35,956 nucleotides of DNA, taken from contig CAJTLX010000034.1 of the NCBI GenBank assembly GCA_910577165.1, forward strand, positions 1 to 35,956, written 5' to 3'. Both the position numbers and the translations under genes were made by a program. The stretch comes from an uncultured Lachnospiraceae bacterium (GTDB lineage: Bacteria > Bacillota > Clostridia > Lachnospirales > Lachnospiraceae). Within the stretch, counting starts at the first letter, position 1. Each line of letters starts with the position of its first letter. Shown piece by piece: positions 1 to 7,010 of this stretch. The notes under the pieces are model-generated. The model saw nothing but the letters and a program-made list of their open reading frames with translations, was not told the DNA's origin and searched no databases.

Positions 1-1187
1 ATGGCCTTCTGGAAGGCTTCCTTATAGGTTTTTCCAATGCTCATTACCTCGCCGACTGCGCGCATCTGTGTGCCGAGTTTGTCCTCCACACCCTTAAATT
101 TTTCAAATGCCCAGCGCGCAAATTTGATTACAATATAGTCGCCATCCGGTACATATTTATCTAGTGTTCCATATTTGCCGCACTCGATCTCATCTAAGGT
201 CAGACCTGCGGCAAGCATTGCCGAGATAAGTGCGATCGGGAAGCCCGTTGCCTTGGAAGCGAGTGCCGAGGATCGGGAAGTGCGCGGATTGATCTCAATT
301 ACGACAATGCGATCGGAAACCGGGTCGTGCGCAAATTGCACATTTGTACCACCAATTACCTTGACCGAGTCCACTATGCGGTACGCTGCATCCTGAAGTC
401 TTGCCTGAAGATCCTTTGAGATGGTAATCATCGGGGCGGCACAGAATGAGTCGCCGGTGTGTGTGCCCATCGGATCAATATTTTCGATAAAGCAGACGGT
501 GATCATCTGTCCCTTTGCATCGCGCACGATCTCAAGTTCCAGTTCTTCCCAGCCAAGGATGGATTCCTCAACAAGTACCTGTCCAACTAAACTTGCCGCC
601 AGACCGCGCGCGCAGACGGTCTTTAGCTCTTCCTTATTATAAACCAGACCGCCTCCCGCGCCGCCCATGGTATAAGCTGGGCGAAGAACAACCGGGTAGC
701 CTAAGCGGTCAGCGATGGCAAGAGCCTCCTCCACGGAGTAGGACACTTCGCTGCGCGCCATCTCAATGCCGATTTTGTCCATGGATTTCTTGAATTCGAT
801 ACGGTCTTCGCCGCGCTCGATCGCATCCACTTGTACGCCGATAACCTGCACATGGTATTTCTCAAGCACACCTTCCTTTGCAAGCTCCGCACACAAGTTT
901 AACCCTGATTGTCCGCCGAGATTTGGCAGCAGTGCGTCCGGGCGTTCCTTTGCAATAATCTGTGAAAGGCGTTTTACATTAAGGGGTTCAATGTAAGTTA
1001 CGTCCGCGATCTCCGGGTCGGTCATAATGGTTGCAGGGTTGGAGTTTACTAAAACGATCTCGTATCCAAGCTTTTTTAATGCCTTGCACGCCTGTGTTCC
1101 AGAATAGTCGAACTCGCATGCCTGTCCGATAATAATCGGACCCGATCCGATGATTAAGACTTTGTTGATATCCTCTCTTTTTGGCAT
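1..1187 (-). CDS. carB: Carbamoyl phosphate synthase large subunit, 5' part only
   Basis: Makes carbamoyl phosphate from ammonia, bicarbonate and two ATP, feeding pyrimidine and arginine synthesis in the cytosol. The gene reads leftward and is cut by the window edge: about 395 of the usual ~1,070 residues are present, covering the carboxyphosphate half. Visible motifs are GSGPIIIGQACEFDYSG near residue 13, NSNPATIMTD, the ATP-grasp stretch RPAYTMGGAGGG, ENIDPMGTHTGDS and EINPRTSRSSALASKATG. The ATG at 1187 follows AAAGGAG by six bases. No carA lies upstream: the next gene on this strand is a lipoprotein that ends in its own terminator, so carB probably has its own promoter. argH lies far to the right in the same window, but no linkage is implied. 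The family call is very secure. Confidence 0.97.
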   Translation of the reverse strand, partial: MPKREDINKVLIIGSGPIIIGQACEFDYSGTQACKALKKLGYEIVLVNSNPATIMTDPEIADVTYIEPLNVKRLSQIIAKERPDALLPNLGGQSGLNLCAELAKEGVLEKYHVQVIGVQVDAIERGEDRIEFKKSMDKIGIEMARSEVSYSVEEALAIADRLGYPVVLRPAYTMGGAGGGLVYNKEELKTVCARGLAASLVGQVLVEESILGWEELELEIVRDAKGQMITVCFIENIDPMGTHTGDSFCAAPMITISKDLQARLQDAAYRIVDSVKVIGGTNVQFAHDPVSDRIVVIEINPRTSRSSALASKATGFPIALISAMLAAGLTLDEIECGKYGTLDKYVPDGDYIVIKFARWAFEKFKGVEDKLGTQMRAVGEVMSIGKTYKEAFQKA

Positions 1188-1230
1188 AAGACTCTCCTTT
1201 AATATGAAATTCATGTAAATGTCGTATCCT

Positions 1231-1303
1231 ATTATAATAGATTTCCGAAGAAAATCCTATAGTTTTTTTAATTTTTTTATAGGAAACGAAGAAAATTCTA
1301 TAG
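1231..1303 (-). promoter_or_regulatory. Candidate carB promoter with two 17-bp direct repeats
   Basis: On the minus strand a perfect -10 (TATAAT, 1231-1236) lies about 45 bases ahead of the carB start, but the -35 position reads ATAGGA, far from consensus. Plus-strand CGAAGAAAATCCTATAG (1246-1262) overlaps that -35 zone. It recurs with one change, CGAAGAAAATTCTATAG (1287-1303), 41 bp further upstream, about four helical turns away. An inverted pair CCTATA/TATAGG (about 1255-1283) lies between them. Inference: binding sites for a regulator, perhaps an activator compensating for the poor -35. The -10 is convincing; the regulator is unknown. Confidence 0.45.
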
Positions 1304-1304
1304 A

Positions 1305-1341
1305 ATCGAGTAGAGAAGATTTATCTTCACTACTTGCCGCG
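1305..1341. repeat. Copy A of the ATCGAGTAG intergenic hairpin family
   Basis: ATCGAGTAG at 1305-1313 opens an imperfect hairpin: AGTAGAGAAGAT, loop TT, then ATCTTCACTACT, with one mismatch. A second small hairpin, GCAGC/GCTGC, follows at about 1351-1364. The same ATCGAGTAG-purine start occurs at 13396, 20087 and 33825, each time between genes. It lies between the carB promoter and the lipoprotein terminator. Confidence 0.6.
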
Positions 1342-1390
1342 CCGGACGCGGGCAGCTTTGGCTGCATAATTTCTCTCCGCGTCCGTGCGC

Positions 1391-1427
1391 AAAAAAATAG
1401 AACCACCGCAGTCTGCGATGGTTCCAC
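1391..1427 (-). terminator. Rho-independent terminator of the lipoprotein gene
   Basis: On the minus strand, just after the stop of the lipoprotein gene, a stem GGAACCATCGCA / TGCGGTGGTTC with a short loop (one mismatch) is followed by TATTTTTTTG. It separates that gene from carB downstream. Confidence 0.85.
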
Positions 1428-1431
1428 TTAA

Positions 1432-2169
1432 TTATTTTGTCTTTACCGAGGTAATATGCGGATTTACCCCATTGTACCAGTAAAGAAAACCTTCCATATC
1501 AATCACATCGCCGACTTTAAGCCCCTCAACCGTCTTGTATACATCAGTGGTATTGTCGCACAGATAGGATTCCACAGTGAAGGTGTAGGTTTTCCCGTCC
1601 TTGGAAACATTGAAATACAGATCGCTGTTGCCTTCCTGCGTGCCGGAGCCGTCCACGCTGTAAAGAAATGGAGCTTTGTTGCCATCCTTATCCTCGCTCT
1701 CCTCCACGGTCATACCAGTAAAGGAAACAAACTGATTCTGATACTTGATCAGGTCATCTGAGCCAAGTTTTGAGGTGACATCCGTCGCTTTTGCCACATA
1801 GTTGCCATCCATAATCTCAAATGTTGCATCGATAATCTCAACTTCGCCCGACCACTCTGCCTTGTAGCCCTTTACCTTGATCTTTGTACCAGTGGTAAGC
1901 TTTTTGTAGTCCGCCTCGGAGCAAGCCATATTGTAGATAAAATAAGCTCCCTCCTTGTCCTGTGCATAGATGGTCGCCTTGTCCTCCCACCAGGCCTGCT
2001 TTGCCTGAACATATGCCTCAATCGTTACTTCGGACTCGATGGCCGCAGCGTCATACTCCGCGTAGGTCATCACACCCTCGGACTTTTTGTCCGCATCGTC
2101 CTTGTTTCCGCAGCCTGCTGCTGTAAATGCAAGCGCGAGAGAAAGTGCCATTGCCAGAAACTTTTTCAT
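1432..2169 (-). CDS. Lipoprotein, OB-fold-like, function unknown
   Basis: Predicted surface lipoprotein of 245 residues. The N-terminus MKKFLAMALSLALAF is followed by the lipobox TAAGC with Cys20 as the lipidation site, then a charged linker rich in Asp and Lys. The mature part holds two stretches that look like small beta-barrel/OB-fold units, about residues 45-125 (VTIEAYVQAKQ ... IKVKGYKAEWSGEVEI) and 135-240 (VSFTGMTVEE ... VGDVIDMEGFLYWYNG). No catalytic motif is visible. GGAGG lies nine bases before the ATG. It has its own promoter (2330-2357) and terminator, so it is monocistronic, although it follows the transporter operon on the same strand. The leader contains an unusual palindromic insertion. 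A binding role at the cell surface is only a guess. Confidence 0.8.
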   Translation of the reverse strand: MKKFLAMALSLALAFTAAGCGNKDDADKKSEGVMTYAEYDAAAIESEVTIEAYVQAKQAWWEDKATIYAQDKEGAYFIYNMACSEADYKKLTTGTKIKVKGYKAEWSGEVEIIDATFEIMDGNYVAKATDVTSKLGSDDLIKYQNQFVSFTGMTVEESEDKDGNKAPFLYSVDGSGTQEGNSDLYFNVSKDGKTYTFTVESYLCDNTTDVYKTVEGLKVGDVIDMEGFLYWYNGVNPHITSVKTK

Positions 2170-2186
2170 AAATCAATACCTCCATG

Positions 2187-2301
2187 TTTAGTTCCGCAGA
2201 TCTCTTTCCAGCACCAATGACCTAGAAAGAATTTTTTGTTCGCTTCGCTCTCACAAAATTCTTTCAGGTGTTGTCCAGAGATATGCTGTTTTAGTTCCGC
2301 A
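2187..2301. repeat. MITE-like palindrome flanked by 12-bp direct repeats
   Basis: TTTAGTTCCGCA occurs at 2187-2198 and again at 2290-2301. Between the copies is a nested inverted repeat: ATCTCT (from 2200) with AGAGAT (to 2282), CACC with GGTG, and a core GAAAGAATTTT (2225-2235) / AAAATTCTTTC (2255-2265), extended by CCT/AGG with one bulged base. The loop holds GTTCGCTTCGCTC. The segment lies inside the 5' leader of the lipoprotein gene, between its promoter and ribosome site. The direct repeats could be target-site duplications of a small non-autonomous element, or part of a leader RNA. Confidence 0.6.
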
Positions 2302-2329
2302 TAATTTTTGCTTGTTTGAACCAAATGCT

Positions 2330-2357
2330 ATTATACATGAATTTTTTTATAAATCAA
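2330..2357 (-). promoter_or_regulatory. Promoter of the lipoprotein gene
   Basis: Minus strand: TTGATT (2352-2357), 16-bp spacer, TATAAT (2330-2335). It starts a leader of about 150 bases that includes the palindromic element at 2187-2301. It lies just after the end of the transporter operon. Confidence 0.7.
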
Positions 2358-2364
2358 TGGTTTT

Positions 2365-3957
2365 TTACAATTTCTTTTTTCTTTTTTTCGCTTCGCGCAA
2401 TAGATAAGTGATTATTCCAAGCCAGGTTATGCCGAGTACAACCAGTAAAATCACTGCTGTCTGTGGGAGTTTGCCTAAGGGTACACGCCCGGCAACAAAG
2501 GAATTGTTCTGGTCAAGATGGTAGAGGGAAGTTACATCGCGAACCAGTTTTTCCATATAGGCAGTATCGATAGTTTCCCCGCGCCTTACCGATTTGGCGA
2601 CGTTTTCAATCATCTGTCCCGCCGCGTCGCGCAGGGAGGCGGAACCATTGAAGACAGGGGTGACAAAGGTATTCTCCATATGTTTAAGGAGTAACTCGGA
2701 CGCGTTAATCTTTACTTCATAGTATGCGTCGTTGTCCGTTCCTATCTTTGAGAGGTACTCCCGGTAAACCGGGGAGTCCTGCGCTTTCTTTGTGACTGGG
2801 ACATACCCTTCTGTCCGCGCATAAGCGATCTGGATATCATCGGTTAAAAGATATTGCATAAAGAGCCAGGAGGCAAGGACTTCCTGCGGATCTGCCTTGT
2901 TGAACAGACAGACGGAAGGTCCTTGGGAGATCATCTGCGGGTGCGCAGGATCAAATTGCGGGATCGGAAGGACAACCGTTTCAAAATCGACAAGTGAATC
3001 CTTGCTGATATCGGAGAGAGGAGCGTTTGTGCCGATCCAGGACGCGCCCGCCGTTGAGTCGATCGCAAAAAGACATTGTCCGGCATTAAAGAAATTGCCC
3101 GGATAGCTTGAGATCTTAAACGTGGAAAACGCACCGTTTTCTACATGTTTGGCGATCTCGTAGAGAAGTTCTGTGGTGGTATCATTAAAAATTTCGATTG
3201 TGCCATCCGATGTGGAGTACCCCGCTTTCTTTTGCCTGAGCATCTGGATCATCATATTGTCGGTTGATTTGTAAATAAATGGAATCATCACTTTCTGACC
3301 ATTGACAAGGTAGGTGCCGTCCGCATCTTTTGCCGTCGCGGCATCGGATACCTCCCAGATAAAATCCCAGGTCAGTTGTTCGGGGATGGTGTAGCCGAGT
3401 GCCTCCACGAAATCTTTGTTGATATAGCAGGCTTCCGTGGAACGCATAAACGGGAGGGCGTAGTAATGTTCTTTAAAGGAACATTCCGAGAGAAACTGCG
3501 GGACGATCTCGGAAATTTCCGGCGCGTCAAAGAGCAGCGCGCTCCCGCCAAGACCGTAGGACTTATCGGAAAAAAGCTTATCGAGCGGCACGACAACATT
3601 ATCGCCAGTTAAGTAAGTTGCAATATGGTCGGGGTAGGTAATGCAGATATTTGGCGTTGTCCCCGTTGCAATATTGGTAATAACATCGCTGTAGATCCTG
3701 CCGTAGTCCGTGTACAGCCGCAGATTTACGGTAATATTTGGGTAGAGTGCCGTAAATTTTTCAATTGCGTCCCTGTAAATTTGCGTCTGTGTTTTGTTGG
3801 TATCATTTTTTGCCCAAAAGGTAATCTCGTATTCCTTTGAAGTGTCAAACTCTTCCGGAATGGAAAATTCTTTAAGTCCACGCGAACCGTGACAGCCCGC
3901 AAGCAAAAGAAATCCGACGAACGCTAAAAAAATTCCCCCCAGTCTGCTTAATTTCAT
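2365..3957 (-). CDS. Solute-binding lipoprotein of a sugar ABC importer, with C-terminal membrane helix
   Basis: Extracellular substrate-binding protein of the family-1 (maltose/sugar-binding-like) class, 530 residues. The N-terminus has a signal helix and lipobox LLLAGC with Cys22. The body begins EITFWAKNDTNKTQTQIYRDAIEKF, followed by SDVITNIATGTTPNI, as in sugar-binding proteins. Oddly, the C-terminus carries a second hydrophobic segment, about residues 497-520 (TAVILLVVLGITWLGIITYLL), ending in a basic tail KKRKKKL. The protein would therefore be anchored at both ends, which is unusual for a binding protein. It is last in the operon, 16 bases after the second permease; GGGAGG lies eight bases before the ATG. 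The substrate cannot be read from sequence; sugars or oligosaccharides are likely from the permease type. Confidence 0.88.
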   Translation of the reverse strand: MKLSRLGGIFLAFVGFLLLAGCHGSRGLKEFSIPEEFDTSKEYEITFWAKNDTNKTQTQIYRDAIEKFTALYPNITVNLRLYTDYGRIYSDVITNIATGTTPNICITYPDHIATYLTGDNVVVPLDKLFSDKSYGLGGSALLFDAPEISEIVPQFLSECSFKEHYYALPFMRSTEACYINKDFVEALGYTIPEQLTWDFIWEVSDAATAKDADGTYLVNGQKVMIPFIYKSTDNMMIQMLRQKKAGYSTSDGTIEIFNDTTTELLYEIAKHVENGAFSTFKISSYPGNFFNAGQCLFAIDSTAGASWIGTNAPLSDISKDSLVDFETVVLPIPQFDPAHPQMISQGPSVCLFNKADPQEVLASWLFMQYLLTDDIQIAYARTEGYVPVTKKAQDSPVYREYLSKIGTDNDAYYEVKINASELLLKHMENTFVTPVFNGSASLRDAAGQMIENVAKSVRRGETIDTAYMEKLVRDVTSLYHLDQNNSFVAGRVPLGKLPQTAVILLVVLGITWLGIITYLLREAKKRKKKL

Positions 3958-3973
3958 ACCATTTTCCTCCCTT

Positions 3974-4843
3974 TCATCCTTTCATTCCGCCCCTAGATAC
4001 CCCCGCCATAATCTTTTTGCGGAAGACTAAAAACAGTGCGATTAGCGGCAGGGAAATCACGACGACCGCCGCCATCATCGCGGGAATATTCTCGCGACCG
4101 AAACCGTTTTCGCGAATCTCCTGAATTCCGTTGGAAACCAGGTAGTAATCTGCATTGTCCGTGATCAGTCTTGGCCACACATAGGAATTCCAGCACTCGA
4201 TCACTTTTAAGATCGCGATGGTGATCAGGGTAGGGCGGCAGATCGGCAACATTACGCGGCACAGATAGCGAAGGTTCGTAGTGCCGTCCACTTTTGCGGC
4301 ATAGTAAAGTTCATCCGGAATCTGCGCAAAATTTTCCCGCAGAAGATAGATGTAGAAAACGGAAGTGACCGAGGGCAAAATTAGCCCGGCAAAAGTATTG
4401 CGCAGCCCCGCATCCGTGATGGTGACAAAATTTGTGATAATTACAAGTTCGTTCGGGATCATCATCAGTGCGAGAAAAAGCGTAAATACCAGGTTTTTGC
4501 CACGAAATTCAAGTCTTGCGAACGCGAAGGCGGCAAGCGTGGTGACAAGGAGCATTAGCGCGGTAGTAATTACTGTGAAAATTAAGGTGTTAAGCAGGTA
4601 TCTGCCAAGAGAAACGGTAGTGAAAGCGTCCGCATAATTTTGCAGTGTCGGCGACAGGGTAAAAAATTTGGGGATATATTCTGCATTGTAGGTACCATAG
4701 CTTTTTAGGGAGGTCAGTACCATCCAGTAAAATGGAAACAGTACAAGAAATGACCAAAAGATAAGCATGGTATAGATAAAGATATTGCGGATGGTTCGAT
4801 CACGCTTCGCCGATTTTTCGATTTTTAAATAGTCCTTTTCCAT
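3974..4843 (-). CDS. Sugar ABC transporter permease, MalG type
   Basis: Inner-membrane permease subunit, 289 residues, about six membrane helices, the first at roughly residues 23-44 (FIYTMLIFWSFLVLFPFYW). The EAA loop that docks the ATPase is visible as YYAAKVDGTTNLRYLCRVML, in the usual position about 90 residues from the C-terminus. The C-terminal KKIMAGVSRGGMKG tail is typical of MalG-like permeases. GAGG lies six bases before the ATG. It sits 14 bases after permease 1 and directly ahead of the binding protein, so the two permeases should form the heterodimeric channel. It imports solute brought by the lipoprotein, powered by the ATPase encoded upstream. Confidence 0.93.
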   Translation of the reverse strand: MEKDYLKIEKSAKRDRTIRNIFIYTMLIFWSFLVLFPFYWMVLTSLKSYGTYNAEYIPKFFTLSPTLQNYADAFTTVSLGRYLLNTLIFTVITTALMLLVTTLAAFAFARLEFRGKNLVFTLFLALMMIPNELVIITNFVTITDAGLRNTFAGLILPSVTSVFYIYLLRENFAQIPDELYYAAKVDGTTNLRYLCRVMLPICRPTLITIAILKVIECWNSYVWPRLITDNADYYLVSNGIQEIRENGFGRENIPAMMAAVVVISLPLIALFLVFRKKIMAGVSRGGMKG

Positions 4844-4857
4844 GGAGAACCTCGTTT

Positions 4858-5748
4858 CTAATAATGTACGTGCTTTTTGCTGACTAACAGATTGATGCAG
4901 GTGATGGTAAGCACAATAACAAAGAGCAGGATGGCGGCAGCGGAGGCGTAGGAAGGATAACCGCCGGAATCGCCGTAGAGCATATCATAGACATAGCCGA
5001 CGATCGTGTTCATCCCTGCTGCATTTAGGTTTGTCCCAAAAAGTGCTACTGCGTCGTTGTAGGCCTTGAACGCGCCAATAAATCCGGTGATCACAAGGTA
5101 GAAGATCATCGGGGAAATCATCGGGAGGGTGATGCGCCAAAAGATTCGCCCGCGCCTTGTGCCGTCCACGCGCGCAGCATTGTAGTAATCCTGGTTGACT
5201 GAGGCGAGCGCGCTAGTCAGGATCAGAATTTTAAACGGAAGCACAACCCAGATAGTATAAAAACAAAGCACAAACATTTTTGCCCAGTAAGGTCCCTCGA
5301 TAAAATCGATGGAAGGACTGCCAAACCAGTGTAAGAGAAGATTGATTAGCCCATCTGAGTAGGCTGTCTTTTTAAATAGGATCATAAAGACCAGCCCGAC
5401 AGCCAGCGTGTTTGTGACATAGGGCAAAAAATAAATGGTCTGAAGCAGGTCGCGCAGTGCCCTGATGGAGCTTAGCCCCACCGAGATAAGCAGTGCGAGC
5501 GCGGTGGAGAGTGGAACAGTAATAATCACAAGCAGAAAGGTATTTTTTAATGCCTGCAAAAAATATGGGTCGTGTAGCACATAGGAATAATTGTAGCCGC
5601 CAACACCGAAAAAGGTTTGGGAGGCGGAATTATAGCCCTCCTCAACGGAGTAGACAAGCACGTCAATTAGGGGATAGATCATAAAGACCGCCAAAAAAAG
5701 GAAGGCTGGCAGCAGATAAAGCCAGGCTTTTTTATTTTGCTTTTCCAT
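4858..5748 (-). CDS. Sugar ABC transporter permease, MalF type
   Basis: Partner permease, 296 residues from the chosen start MEKQNKKAWLYLLPAFLFL. Six membrane helices are apparent, and the EAA loop reads YYNAARVDGTRRGRIFWRIT. The frame stays open 53 codons further upstream to 5907, but that extension translates a 17-bp tandem repeat (5831-5898), is Lys/Phe-rich and hydrophilic, and would give an atypical N-terminus. The start at 5748 matches family length and has ACGAGGTT upstream, the same sequence that precedes the second permease, though its spacing of about 12 bases is long. It lies between the ATPase and permease 2 in the operon. The choice of start is the main uncertainty. Confidence 0.9.
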   Translation of the reverse strand: MEKQNKKAWLYLLPAFLFLAVFMIYPLIDVLVYSVEEGYNSASQTFFGVGGYNYSYVLHDPYFLQALKNTFLLVIITVPLSTALALLISVGLSSIRALRDLLQTIYFLPYVTNTLAVGLVFMILFKKTAYSDGLINLLLHWFGSPSIDFIEGPYWAKMFVLCFYTIWVVLPFKILILTSALASVNQDYYNAARVDGTRRGRIFWRITLPMISPMIFYLVITGFIGAFKAYNDAVALFGTNLNAAGMNTIVGYVYDMLYGDSGGYPSYASAAAILLFVIVLTITCINLLVSKKHVHY

Positions 5749-5830
5749 AAAAGAAAGAAACCTCGTTTCTTTGTAAAATTTTGTAAATATAGAAAATTTT
5801 ATCTCAGAAGAAAATTTATCGTTTCGGTAA

Positions 5831-5898
5831 AAATTTTCCTTTGAAATGAATCTTCCTTTGCAAGTAATTTTCTTTTGCAGGGAATTTTCCTTTGCAAG
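5831..5898. repeat. 17-bp tandem repeat, four copies, inside the transporter operon
   Basis: Four abutting 17-mers on the plus strand: AAATTTTCCTTTGAAAT, GAATCTTCCTTTGCAAG, TAATTTTCTTTTGCAGG and GAATTTTCCTTTGCAAG. On the transcribed strand each carries an AAAGGAA-like core. The period is not a multiple of three. They fill most of the 159-base gap between the ATPase stop and the permease start; the other gene junctions of this operon are only 8-16 bases. Confidence 0.85.
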
Positions 5899-5907
5899 GA
5901 AAATCAC

Positions 5908-7002
5908 TTAGGGGAGAAAGATCCGCGCGCCGTCCTCCTCTCTGAACAGAAAGACTTTCTGTGGCTTTAACGCGAAGTGAATTATTCCCGTGTGAAAATC
6001 CATTTTTTCCGCATTGATGATCGCGCGGACGCTGCTTTCGCAGTATTTATTTTCGGAGATAATACTCATATCGCGCCCCATTACTTCAAGACGCAAAAAA
6101 GAGCAGGTAAGCGGACCATCCTCGCGGGGAATAAAGCCTTCCGGACGGATACCAATATTTACCTTGCCCTCCGGCACGCCGGGTACAGCTAATACGGCAT
6201 CCTGACCAATAAAGAGCATCCCTTTTTCTACCCGACCGGAGAAAACATTGATGGGCGGTGTGCCGAGGAATTTTGCGACAAAGAGATTGACCGGGTTGTC
6301 GTACACTTCCTGCGGCGCGCCGATCTGTTGGATCAGACCATCCCTCATCACAACAATCAGATCAGAAATACTCATCGCTTCATCCTGGTCATGTGTGACA
6401 AAGACCGTTGTGATCTGCGTTTGGTGCTGAATGCGTCTAATCTCTTCCCTGGTCTGCAGACGCAGACGCGCGTCAAGGTTGGAGAGTGGCTCATCCAAAA
6501 GCAGAACGCGCGGCATTTTTACCAGCGCGCGGGCGATGGCAACACGCTGCTGCTGCCCGCCGGAAAGTTCTTTGGGTTTGCGATCCATCAGTTCTTCAAT
6601 CTGCACAAGTTTTGCTGCTTCAAAGGCACGCTTTGTCATTTCCTCCTTGGAGAGCTTTGCCGCACCCCTTAAATTTTCGAGGGGAAACATAATATTTTTC
6701 AGGACGGTTAAGTGCGGGTAGAGCGCGTAATTTTGAAAAACTAACCCAACTCCGCGATTCTCCGGAGGCAATTTGGTAACCTCATCCCCGCCGAAAAAAA
6801 TTTTTCCCTCCGTTGGGGCAAGCAGCCCGGAAATTAAGTTTAGAGTCGTACTCTTGCCGCAGCCGGAAGGTCCTAGTAAGCCGACAAGTTTGCCATCCGG
6901 AATTTCAAAGGTAAAATCATTGACCGCGATCACCTCACCGCGCGATTTTTTGTTCCGGGACGGAAATTTTTTGGTAAGATGTTCTAAAACAATTTTCATC
7001 AT
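5908..7002 (-). CDS. Sugar ABC transporter ATPase, MalK/MsmX/UgpC type
   Basis: Cytosolic nucleotide-binding subunit, 364 residues, that powers the two permeases encoded just downstream. Walker A is GPSGCGKST at residues 44-52; the Q-loop region is VFQNYALYPHLTV; the signature LSGGQQQRVAIARAL is near 145; Walker B plus D-loop is LLLDEPLSNLDA; the switch His is in TVFVTHDQDEA. From about residue 240 the chain continues into a TOBE-like regulatory domain (RPEGFIP), as in sugar-importer ATPases. AAGGGGG sits three bases before ATGATG, so either Met may be used. The gene follows the HD-domain gene by eight bases. MsmX-type ATPases are often shared among importers and encoded elsewhere; here the ATPase is in the operon. 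Confidence 0.95.
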   Translation of the reverse strand: MMKIVLEHLTKKFPSRNKKSRGEVIAVNDFTFEIPDGKLVGLLGPSGCGKSTTLNLISGLLAPTEGKIFFGGDEVTKLPPENRGVGLVFQNYALYPHLTVLKNIMFPLENLRGAAKLSKEEMTKRAFEAAKLVQIEELMDRKPKELSGGQQQRVAIARALVKMPRVLLLDEPLSNLDARLRLQTREEIRRIQHQTQITTVFVTHDQDEAMSISDLIVVMRDGLIQQIGAPQEVYDNPVNLFVAKFLGTPPINVFSGRVEKGMLFIGQDAVLAVPGVPEGKVNIGIRPEGFIPREDGPLTCSFLRLEVMGRDMSIISENKYCESSVRAIINAEKMDFHTGIIHFALKPQKVFLFREEDGARIFLP

Positions 7003-7010
7003 AAACCCCC

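Noticed and set aside
175..996. Plus-strand open frames across the left end
   Set aside because: Antisense shadows of carB, which has strong family motifs on the minus strand.
1219..1431. 70-codon plus-strand open frame
   Set aside because: Covers the carB promoter repeats, hairpin copy A and a terminator; no ribosome site or protein-like composition.
5749..5907. 53-codon N-terminal extension of the MalF-type permease
   Set aside because: Translates the 17-bp tandem repeat; hydrophilic, atypical of the family.
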